This document shows positions 57,969-64,000 of a stretch of DNA of 64,000 bases, one piece after another. The stretch comes from Salinicoccus sp. RF5. GTDB taxonomy: Bacteria > Bacillota > Bacilli > Staphylococcales > Salinicoccaceae. Numbering within the stretch: the first letter of the stretch is position 1; each line of letters starts with the position of its first letter. A model generated the notes under the pieces. That model did no database searches, had not been told where the DNA came from, and saw nothing but the letters and a program-made list of their open reading frames with translations. Location of the stretch: NCBI RefSeq assembly GCF_020786625.1, contig NZ_JAJGRC010000001.1:620001-684000 (forward strand), in the 5' to 3' direction. Both the position numbers and the translations under genes were made by a program.

Positions 57969-58609
57969 TGCTTCATCTTCCTGACCGCTTCCTGCCACTC
58001 CTGTGCTTTGAACAGGTGGGATCCGCTGACGAGAAGGTCCGCTCCCGCTTCCCTGCAGCGTTCTGCCGTCTCCTGGTTGATGCCGCCGTCCACTTCGATT
58101 TCATACCCGTATCCATTCTCTCGCCGCACCACATCCAGTTCCCCGACCTTGTCCAGACAAGTATCGATGAACTTCTGGCCCCCGAATCCCGGATTGACCG
58201 TCATGATCAGTATGAAGTCGATTTCAGGCAGCAGATGCCGTATATGTTCGATCGGGGTGTGGGGATTCAGCGCAATCCCCGCCTTCATGCCGCTCTGCTG
58301 GATGCGCTGCATCAGCCTGTGCGGATGGTTGGTCGCTTCTATATGGAAGGACACCATGTCGATACCGAGCCCGCTGAATTCATCGATGAACTGTTCGGGA
58401 TCGAGTGTCATAAGGTGCACATCGAGCGGGATGGAAGCAGCCCGGCTGATTGCTTCTACGACCGGCATCCCATAGGAGATGTTCGGCACGAACTGTCCAT
58501 CCATGATGTCCAGATGGAAGATGTCCGCTCCTGCGGCCTCCATCGCCCCTATCTCGTGTCCCAGTTTTGTAAAATCACTCGCTAGCAGTGATGGAAGTAC
58601 TTTTGTCAT
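57965..58609 (-). CDS. rpe: Ribulose-phosphate 3-epimerase
   Basis: Rpe interconverts ribulose 5-phosphate and xylulose 5-phosphate in the pentose phosphate pathway. The 214-residue TIM barrel has LPSLLASDFTKLG, HLDIMDGQFVPNISYG, PLDVHLM, MTVNPGFGGQKFI and EVDGGIN, all with metal or phosphate ligands. The ATG at 58609 is one base from the rsgA stop. An open frame extends 24 codons upstream into rsgA and is rejected. Confidence 0.97.
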   Translation of the reverse strand: MTKVLPSLLASDFTKLGHEIGAMEAAGADIFHLDIMDGQFVPNISYGMPVVEAISRAASIPLDVHLMTLDPEQFIDEFSGLGIDMVSFHIEATNHPHRLMQRIQQSGMKAGIALNPHTPIEHIRHLLPEIDFILIMTVNPGFGGQKFIDTCLDKVGELDVVRRENGYGYEIEVDGGINQETAERCREAGADLLVSGSHLFKAQEWQEAVRKMKQ

Positions 58610-58610
58610 A

Positions 58611-59477
58611 TCAATATCTCGCCTTTCTGTTTTCGATTTCCTGATAGATGGCCAGGTAGCTGTCATAGCGTCTGGCTGCAAGTTCCTCTTCAGCCACAGC
58701 CTGCTTCACCCCGCATTTTGGTTCATTGATGTGCTGGCACTCCCTGAATTTGCATGATGCACTGAATCTGTTGAAGTCCGGGAAGCAGAACTTCAGGTTG
58801 TATTTGTCGAGTTCAGTGAATTCTATCGTACTGAACCCCGGTGTATCTGCAATCAGTCCGCCTCCGACCTCAACAAGCTCGACGTGCCGTGTCGTATGCT
58901 TGCCCCGGTTCAGTGCATTCGATATTTCTGCCGTATTCAGTTCAAGGTCCGGAACGAGGGTGTTCAGCAGCGTCGATTTTCCGACGCCCGACTGACCTGC
59001 CAGGACGCTGATCCTGTCCCTGAATATTTCCTGGAGATCTTCGTTGATATGATCCCGGTCGGTAAAATGGATATCATATATGGGCTTGTAGACCGCCTCG
59101 ATCTCACTCAGGGCTGCCCCGTCCTCCAGCAGGTCCGTCTTCGTGATGACGATGACCGGCTCGATGTCATGCGCTTCGGCATAGGCAAGGAAGCGATCCA
59201 GAAGATAGTAGCTGAACTCCGGGGACTTCATGCTCATCGTAATCAGCACCTGGTCGATATTGGCGACCGGCGGACGCATAAGTGCATTTTTACGTTCATG
59301 TATCTCCCCGATATATCCTTCATCCTCATTTTCAACCTGGAAGGTGACGATATCCCCCACCAATGGTGATTCCTTCGTTTTCCTGAAGAGCCCGCGGGCT
59401 CGTGTTTTATAGATCGCACCTTCGGACTTCACATAGTAGAAGCCGCTGAGCGCTTTTATAATCCTACCTTTTAGCAT
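58611..59477 (-). CDS. rsgA: Ribosome small subunit-dependent GTPase RsgA
   Basis: RsgA is a circularly permuted GTPase that checks late 30S assembly. The 288-residue protein has an N-terminal OB fold, G4 VITKTDLL, G1 GQSGVGKSTLLN, G3 DTPGFS, and a C-terminal zinc site CKFRECQHINEPKCGVKQAV with preceding Cys. It begins rsgA-rpe-thiN. In S. aureus prkC lies directly upstream; here four other genes lie between. Confidence 0.96.
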   Translation of the reverse strand: MLKGRIIKALSGFYYVKSEGAIYKTRARGLFRKTKESPLVGDIVTFQVENEDEGYIGEIHERKNALMRPPVANIDQVLITMSMKSPEFSYYLLDRFLAYAEAHDIEPVIVITKTDLLEDGAALSEIEAVYKPIYDIHFTDRDHINEDLQEIFRDRISVLAGQSGVGKSTLLNTLVPDLELNTAEISNALNRGKHTTRHVELVEVGGGLIADTPGFSTIEFTELDKYNLKFCFPDFNRFSASCKFRECQHINEPKCGVKQAVAEEELAARRYDSYLAIYQEIENRKARY

Positions 59478-59503
59478 ACCTCACCCCGAAATAGTTTTTC
59501 TCC

Positions 59504-59531
59504 ATTATAACAGTTACCCTCTTTATGATAA
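59504..59531 (-). promoter_or_regulatory. Candidate promoter for rsgA-rpe-thiN
   Basis: Minus strand TTATCA (59531-59526), 16-base spacer, TATAAT (59509-59504). The presence of a promoter here fits the separation of rsgA from prkC. The spacer is one base short of ideal. Confidence 0.45.
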
Positions 59532-59566
59532 AATATGACTATCACTTTCACTAAGGAGGAATCATT

Positions 59567-59872
59567 GTGGCAGAATCAATTGAGGCAAATGATGTACAAA
59601 ACGTTACGCAGGATGAAAACAATGTGCTCATCGATGTAAGGGAACGTGATGAACTGGAGGAGACGGGCTTCGTACCCGGCGCCGAGCATTATCCGATGTC
59701 CAGCATCGACAGCGCCCTCCCAAGCCTTGATAAGGACAAGAAGTACTATGTAATGTGCCGCTCCGGCAAAAGGAGTGCACAGGTGCAGAACTACCTCCTC
59801 GACAACGGCTACGATGCAGTGAACGTGGAAGGCGGCATACTGGGCTATGACGGTCCGATCAACCACCTGTAG
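59567..59872 (+). CDS. Single-domain rhodanese-like protein
   Basis: A 101-residue rhodanese domain with the active-site loop CRSGKRS (Cys64 to Ser70), preceded by VLIDVRERDELEETGFVPGAEHYPM (partly quoted). Such proteins carry sulfane sulfur as a persulfide on Cys. The start is GTG at 59567 with AAGGAGG six to seven bases upstream. It is divergent from rsgA and convergent with the CbiX-like gene, with a shared terminator. Sulfur donor and acceptor are unknown. Confidence 0.9.
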   Translation: MAESIEANDVQNVTQDENNVLIDVRERDELEETGFVPGAEHYPMSSIDSALPSLDKDKKYYVMCRSGKRSAQVQNYLLDNGYDAVNVEGGILGYDGPINHL

Positions 59873-59876
59873 CATT

Positions 59877-59907
59877 AGAAAAGGGCGCCCCAGGGGCGCC
59901 CTTTTCT
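59877..59907. terminator. Bidirectional terminator between rhodanese and CbiX-like genes
   Basis: Two 15-base arms (59877-59891 and 59893-59907) around one base, GC-rich at the centre and with T-rich ends on both strands. It overlaps the stop codon of the CbiX-like gene. Confidence 0.85.
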
Positions 59908-60598
59908 AGTGATTTTCCAGATGACCCATGATGATCTCCTTCAGTACAGGGTCGAAATTGACCGATGGTGTAAGGGTCATGGCCGACTCCGGCAGCACTT
60001 CAAGGAGCGCTTCCCTCATCTTCCCTGTCAGGAAGCCGTCCTCCAGGGCGATCGGGACGATGATGAAGTCATCTGACATGTCTAGCTGCCCGATCAGCCG
60101 ATCTACAGCCAGGGCTCCATAGAGCGCAGCCGGATAGGTCAGCATGTCGATATCAAGCTGTGAAACCAGCCTTTCCAGTTCATCATCGGCTTCCGGATGG
60201 TCGGCATTGCCATGCGCCATCAAAATGACCGTCCCCCTGCTGCGTGGCGCCTCGGCCACCCGCCGCTCTACAAGGCGGGCCATATAGGGGTGTGTTCCCA
60301 TTGGAGGCGCGAGTGTCCAGCTCATGTCTTCATATCTTTCTTCAATATGTCGAAGTGCTTCTGGTATGTCCCTGGAATAGTGCGAGGCGGAGAAGAAGAG
60401 GACCGGTATGATGTTGAATTTGCGCTCACCTTCTTCCGCCAGCCCGTCCACCACCCGGTACACGCTCCGTTCCGCACTTTCTATGAACGCCACGCTGTAC
60501 TGTCCGTGTGGGGCCATCAGGGCATTCAGACGTTTTTCCAGCACTGCATTGCGCGCCTCCTTCTTTGAACCATGCATGACGATGACGTCGTGAGCCAT
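59906..60598 (-). CDS. CbiX/SirB-family sirohydrochlorin chelatase-like protein
   Basis: A 230-residue protein with two CbiX half-domains. The first has VIVMHGSKKEARN (His9) and VLFFSASHYSRDIPEAL (His73), the two metal-ligand histidines of CbiX/SirB. The second has ILMAHGNADHPEADDELE (His129), but the place of its second His reads ALEDGFLTGKM, so only the N-terminal site seems complete. Family members insert Co or Fe into sirohydrochlorin. No siroheme or cobalamin genes lie nearby, so the substrate is uncertain. The ATG at 60598 follows GAGGAGG; a TATAAT at 60618-60623 on the minus strand may be its -10. Confidence 0.82.
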   Translation of the reverse strand: MAHDVIVMHGSKKEARNAVLEKRLNALMAPHGQYSVAFIESAERSVYRVVDGLAEEGERKFNIIPVLFFSASHYSRDIPEALRHIEERYEDMSWTLAPPMGTHPYMARLVERRVAEAPRSRGTVILMAHGNADHPEADDELERLVSQLDIDMLTYPAALYGALAVDRLIGQLDMSDDFIIVPIALEDGFLTGKMREALLEVLPESAMTLTPSVNFDPVLKEIIMGHLENH

Positions 60599-60693
60599 TC
60601 TATCCCTCCTCAACTGAATTATAGCAGTTATCCTTTCATTTTCCATGCTGCAATTCCGTACATAGAGGGTATGGGACAGGGAGGTGATGCCGA

Positions 60694-61467
60694 GTGACAA
60701 TTTCGAACCCCCTGCTCATATTCTTTCTGGGCATACTTGCGTACCTTGGTGCCAAGCTGATCGACTTCTTCATCGCAAAAGTATACGAGTACATGTGGAG
60801 TGCGCACGTCAAGGACTGGTTCGTACGCGGACTCAACAGCGGCAGTCGGGTGATCGCATGGATCGAAGCTTCCCCGCTCTTCAATTCCATCTTCCGCTCC
60901 ATATTCATGAAGGATATAGAATACGGGGAATATGAAGGGAAGGAACGATACTTCAGTGTAAGGGACAAGGTGATCACAGAACTTGAGACGATGATGGAGC
61001 CCGGGCGCTACTACACCTTCAGCGAGCTGTTCGCCCTTTTGAAGCCGGTGATCCCCGAGCTGTTCGACGAATCGGACAAGAAGGACCGGACCGCCGTACT
61101 GGAAGGGGCCATCAAACAGTTGGAACTCGACCCCAAAACGCATTTCAGCCAGACCATCATCGAGAATAAACGGTATTTCCATATCCCCGGCAGCCAGGAA
61201 GGCGGCAGCCTGCAGCCGATCGTCGAAAAAGTGAGGCGGCATATCCCAAAAGTGATGGAGCCGGAAGAGGAATACACCTTCTCAGCACTGCTCGATGCAC
61301 TGGCTGAGGCCGTCCCCGAACTGCATGATCCGGATCAGGACCGCCTACGTGTCGGCGTCCTGCAGAGTGTGATCAACCGCCTGGACCAGACGCCCATCCC
61401 CGGCTTTGAAGTGGCCGTGTCCTCAGACAGCACCAAACGCTTCAAATACACCGATCCCGGATCATGA
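60694..61467 (+). CDS. Membrane-anchored protein with a duplicated domain of unknown function
   Basis: I do not recognise this 257-residue protein. One N-terminal membrane helix (about residues 6-28, ILAYLGAKLIDFFIAKV) is followed by a charged linker and two copies of a domain at about 90-165 and 176-252. Aligned without gaps, residues 101-151 and 188-238 share about 20 of 51 positions, including MEP, YTFS, PEL, a later VL and a final F. Predicted helices with a short C-terminal beta part would suit a winged-helix-like fold, but this is a guess. The start is GTG at 60694 after AGGGAGGTGA. It is divergent from the CbiX-like gene and convergent with CYP152. Confidence 0.75.
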   Translation: MTISNPLLIFFLGILAYLGAKLIDFFIAKVYEYMWSAHVKDWFVRGLNSGSRVIAWIEASPLFNSIFRSIFMKDIEYGEYEGKERYFSVRDKVITELETMMEPGRYYTFSELFALLKPVIPELFDESDKKDRTAVLEGAIKQLELDPKTHFSQTIIENKRYFHIPGSQEGGSLQPIVEKVRRHIPKVMEPEEEYTFSALLDALAEAVPELHDPDQDRLRVGVLQSVINRLDQTPIPGFEVAVSSDSTKRFKYTDPGS

Positions 61468-61473
61468 TCACAC

Positions 61474-61510
61474 ATAAAAAGCCCTTCCACAGCATTGCTG
61501 TGGAAGGGCT
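61474..61510 (-). terminator. Terminator of the CYP152 gene
   Basis: A 14-bp perfect stem (61480-61493 with 61497-61510, 3-base loop) followed by UUUUU on the minus strand. On the plus strand the tail is poor, so the plus-strand gene upstream may be terminated only partly. Confidence 0.85.
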
Positions 61511-61523
61511 TCGTCTTGATGTC

Positions 61524-62795
61524 CTATTTGCGGTCGACCTTCTCCGCGACATTCTCGATGATGAATCCGCTCTTGATGTAGCCCGGGATGCTGTTGAGAT
61601 CCACTGTAAGATCCTGTTCAGGCACATCGTAAGTGATTTTGCCGGCGAAGTATTTCATCGTCTCTTCCATGATGATGATGGTCATCCACTCACCTGCACA
61701 GCGGTGGTTGGTATAGTAGTCCCCGCCACCCTGCGGAATGAGGTCGAATGGACTGCCGTCCCAATCCAGGAAGCGTTCCGGATAGAATTCGTCTGCATTC
61801 TCGAATACATCGTCCCGGTGCATCGTGCCGTAGATGTCCAGCACCAGCATCGTGTCCTTCTCGATGTCATGGCCGTCAAACTGGATATCCGTTTTGGCCT
61901 TTCCAGGGAGGAACGGAACAAATGGATAGAAACGTCTGACTTCCTGGGAGAACATATAGGCGTAATCCGGGTCATTATTGATCTTTTCTTTTGAAATTGG
62001 ATGTTCGTGCATTGCAAGCAGACCGAATGACACGAAACGGTTGATTGCGATCAATGGACGGAATGTATTCATGAGGTCGATTGCACAGAGTCTGGAATCC
62101 ATAGGATTGCCCTTGTAGTCTTCCCAATGGGCAAACTCGTAGAGTGCCGTCCCCTCCGGAGGGAATATTTTGCCTTTGCGCGTCTGGATGATCTGGTCTT
62201 CGAGCCAGTCCTCAACACGGCGGCGTGCGGCTACAGAGGCTTTATATCCTTTGTAGGCAGTACCCAGCCCTTTGAAGGAGTCGATCATGATGTCCATGTC
62301 AGTCGCGATTTCTTCGATTTTCTCTTCCGGGGCCTGTACACCCGCCCACTTGGTGCCGACTTTGGTCAACAGGATGATGGATTCCCTGTAGATGTTGATC
62401 TGGTCCATCTGTTCCATCCTGTGGGTATTCATGTACCAGTGATTGCGCGTCAGTTCCCTGAGATGCTTCAGGTTGCCTTCCGTCATGAGGGACATGAAGA
62501 GTGCCTTTCTGTCGACGTGCTTCTTTCCTGTCGTCGTATGGATGGCGCCTTTACCAAACAGTGTGTTCACCAGACGTTTTGGAAGCGTCCCTGAACGTTC
62601 TGTCTTGTCATTGTCATAAAATAGCTCGGCGGCCTTCTTACCGCTGATGACGATGGCGCGTTTTCCGCCAAGCACCCTTGTTTCAAAGATATTATCTGAT
62701 CCAAGGCGCCGTCTCTGGTTCGTTGTATAGAGATAGCCCTCTTTCATGACTTTCAGAGTGTTATCGAGACCCTTGTGCTTCTTGATTGTGCTCAT
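61524..62795 (-). CDS. oleT: CYP152 cytochrome P450, fatty acid peroxygenase/decarboxylase of the OleT type
   Basis: A 423-residue P450 that by family uses hydrogen peroxide, not a reductase, to attack fatty acids. It closely resembles OleT of Jeotgalicoccus as I remember it: MSTIKKHKGLDNTLKV start, FGKGAIHTTTGKKHVDRKAL, FRPLIAINRFVSFG and GGGDYYTNHRCAGEW. The residues linked to decarboxylation are present with a one-residue shift: Phe80, His86, Arg246 and heme Cys366. His86, rather than Gln, is associated with making terminal alkenes. No reductase is nearby. It has its own promoter and terminator. Start ATG follows TTGGAGGAAAATTT. Confidence 0.93.
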   Translation of the reverse strand: MSTIKKHKGLDNTLKVMKEGYLYTTNQRRRLGSDNIFETRVLGGKRAIVISGKKAAELFYDNDKTERSGTLPKRLVNTLFGKGAIHTTTGKKHVDRKALFMSLMTEGNLKHLRELTRNHWYMNTHRMEQMDQINIYRESIILLTKVGTKWAGVQAPEEKIEEIATDMDIMIDSFKGLGTAYKGYKASVAARRRVEDWLEDQIIQTRKGKIFPPEGTALYEFAHWEDYKGNPMDSRLCAIDLMNTFRPLIAINRFVSFGLLAMHEHPISKEKINNDPDYAYMFSQEVRRFYPFVPFLPGKAKTDIQFDGHDIEKDTMLVLDIYGTMHRDDVFENADEFYPERFLDWDGSPFDLIPQGGGDYYTNHRCAGEWMTIIIMEETMKYFAGKITYDVPEQDLTVDLNSIPGYIKSGFIIENVAEKVDRK

Positions 62796-62827
62796 AAATT
62801 TTCCTCCAATTTCAGTATTCCTATCTC

Positions 62828-62857
62828 ATTATATATAAATCATTGCAACTATGCCAA
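62828..62857 (-). promoter_or_regulatory. SigA-type promoter for the CYP152 gene
   Basis: Minus strand TTGGCA (62857-62852), 18-base spacer, TATAAT (62833-62828). It begins four bases after the prkC stop; no terminator separates prkC from it, so read-through is also possible. Confidence 0.7.
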
Positions 62858-62860
62858 CAA

Positions 62861-64000
62861 TTACTCATATGGAATCTCTTCTTCACGCACGGTTTCCCCT
62901 TCGATTTCAATGCGGTAGGATGCCGTCCCGCCTTCCTGGATGATGAGATTCAGCGTATACTCGGTATCCTCTGTAATCTCGAGGGTATCAAACACCTCAT
63001 CCATTGAATTGTCCTTGTCATCGACATAGATTTCGACAGTTTTTGCCTCGACTTCTTCTTCGCTGCCTTCACCTTCTGCCTCATCCCCATTCTCTTCCTC
63101 GGTCGGCTCTTCTTCGGCATCCGTTTCAGATTCATAGGGGATGGTGATCTCTTTGGCAAACTGCTTTTCGTCCGGCGGCTCTTCTCCTAGGGAGACGATC
63201 ATACGGATTGTGGATCCCGGCACGAAGTTTCCGTAGCTCGGATCCTGGCTGATGACATGGCCGCTCTCCACTCCACCGCTGTAGGCCTCCTGTATCACTT
63301 CGACATTAAAGCCCTGTTCAGTGAGCTCGCTTTCTGCCGTCTCGTAGGGCTGGCCCGTATAGTCCAGTACCTCCACGGTTTCAAGCCCCTGGGAGACTTC
63401 AAGCCTCAGTGCTTCCACCGCCGGATCCACTTCATCCCCGGCCTCGATGGACTGCGATAGAACGGTCCCCGGCTCGGAATCATCATAAACTTCATCAATC
63501 TCCACAGAACTGAACCCGATGGCGTCGATTGTGCTTCTCACACTGTTGTATTGGTCACCGGTGAAATCCTCCATCACGTATGGCTCTTCACCCATGCTGA
63601 CGGTGAAATCCACTGCAGTGCCCCTTTCGGCCTCGCTGCCGGATGCCGGGGCGGTCTCGATGATCCTCCCGGATTCAATGGTGCTGCTGTAGACTTCGGT
63701 GACGTCCCCCTGTACGAGCGCATTCTCCTCGAGCAGCGGGCCGGCCTCCTCCATCGTCATCTCCTGCATATCCGGCACTTCCGCCGTCCTATTGCTTTGC
63801 CACATCATGAACCCGGCTGCCAGCAGGGCTGCCATGACAAGAAACAGTGGAATCAACCACAGCAGTACGCGCCGCTTTTTCCTGCCAGGGGGCGCCTCAT
63901 CATCTACTTCGGCCGGAGCGGCGGAGACCGCTGCGGTTTCGACCGTCTTTTCCCGGTCTTCCCGGACAGGGACCTTCCCTATGGGCCGGCCTTCCTTGAA
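62861..64000 (-). CDS. prkC: PASTA-domain Ser/Thr protein kinase, C-terminal part (5' end outside the window)
   Basis: The frame is open through the right edge, so only the last 379 codons are visible. They encode a linker (KKRRVLLWLIPLF start of a membrane helix), the helix to about AAGFMMW, and three PASTA repeats outside the cell (VPDMQEMTMEEAG, YVMEDFTGDQYNSV, VEVLDYTGQPYETAE begin them). A stretch of about 35 mostly Glu/Asp residues follows and then a C-terminal beta-rich domain with VEIYVDDKDNSMDEVF. PASTA repeats bind muropeptides. The kinase domain lies to the right. In S. aureus this kinase (PknB/Stk1) has the same three PASTA repeats plus a C-terminal domain. Confidence 0.93.
   Translation of the reverse strand, partial: FKEGRPIGKVPVREDREKTVETAAVSAAPAEVDDEAPPGRKKRRVLLWLIPLFLVMAALLAAGFMMWQSNRTAEVPDMQEMTMEEAGPLLEENALVQGDVTEVYSSTIESGRIIETAPASGSEAERGTAVDFTVSMGEEPYVMEDFTGDQYNSVRSTIDAIGFSSVEIDEVYDDSEPGTVLSQSIEAGDEVDPAVEALRLEVSQGLETVEVLDYTGQPYETAESELTEQGFNVEVIQEAYSGGVESGHVISQDPSYGNFVPGSTIRMIVSLGEEPPDEKQFAKEITIPYESETDAEEEPTEEENGDEAEGEGSEEEVEAKTVEIYVDDKDNSMDEVFDTLEITEDTEYTLNLIIQEGGTASYRIEIEGETVREEEIPYE

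Noticed and set aside
59877-59907. Long GC-rich palindrome considered as a repeat or mobile element end
   Set aside because: It lies exactly between two convergent stop codons and has T-rich ends on both strands, which a bidirectional terminator explains.
1-64000. CRISPR arrays, tRNA or rRNA genes, insertion sequences and prophage genes
   Set aside because: I found no direct repeat array, no tRNA-like cloverleaf in the short spacers, and no transposase, integrase (other than XerC) or phage gene.

Overview
The window is a long, almost uninterrupted housekeeping block of a low-GC-lineage Gram-positive coccus in the Staphylococcaceae. The gene order pnp-rpsO-ribF-truB-rbfA-infB-ylxQ-ylxR-nusA-rimP-polC-proS-rseP-dxr-cdsA-uppS-frr-pyrH-tsf-rpsB-codY-hslU-hslV-xerC-topA-dprA-sucD-sucC-rnhB-rbgA-rplS-trmD-rimM-rpsP-ffh-ylxM-ftsY-smc-rnc-acpP-fabG-fabD-plsX-fapR-recG-sdaAA-sdaAB-fakA-yloU-rpmB-thiN-rpe-rsgA-prkC is the order I remember from Staphylococcus aureus. 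Base composition looks close to 50% GC by eye and several proteins have acidic tails. Together with an OleT-like CYP152 enzyme, this points to a halotolerant relative such as Salinicoccus or Jeotgalicoccus rather than Staphylococcus itself. The genus is inference, not proof.

Layout. Positions 1-17 kb hold translation and transcription factors, replication polymerase PolC, ProS, and the start of the envelope precursor genes (rseP, dxr, cdsA, uppS). From 18 to 32 kb come ribosome recycling, pyrH, tsf, rpsB, the CodY/HslUV/XerC operon, topA, dprA, succinyl-CoA synthetase, rnhB and rbgA. At 32.9-36.8 kb a plus-strand three-gene cassette (CsbB-type, GtcA-type and YfhO-type proteins) interrupts the minus-strand run; these are the three parts of a known lipid-linked sugar flipping and lipoteichoic acid glycosylation scheme. 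From 36.9 to 56.6 kb follow rplS to rpmB, including the SRP/SMC/RNase III operon, the FapR-controlled fatty acid and phospholipid genes with a clear FapR operator, a class A sortase gene coupled to recG, serine dehydratase and fatty acid kinase FakA. From 56.6 kb onward are a DUF554 membrane protein, thiN, rpe and rsgA, then an accessory patch (rhodanese, CbiX-like chelatase, an unrecognised membrane-anchored protein with a duplicated domain, CYP152 peroxygenase/decarboxylase) set between rsgA and the 3' part of the PASTA-domain kinase gene prkC, which runs off the right edge. pnp runs off the left edge.

How the genes fit together: most are growth-linked and packed with 4-base or shorter overlaps; intrinsic terminators and short promoters cut the run into units. 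Membrane lipid chemistry recurs: FapR, PlsX, FabD, FabG, ACP and FakA make or recycle acyl chains, CdsA makes CDP-diacylglycerol, UppS makes the undecaprenyl carrier that the CsbB-type enzyme would use, and CYP152 acts on free fatty acids. No stretch above 300 bases lacks a gene. I found no tRNA, rRNA, CRISPR array, insertion sequence, prophage gene or replication origin. The ordinary part of the window is well understood; the parts that merit a second look are the accessory patch at 59.5-62.9 kb, the CsbB/GtcA/YfhO cassette, the relocated sortase and several regulatory overlaps.
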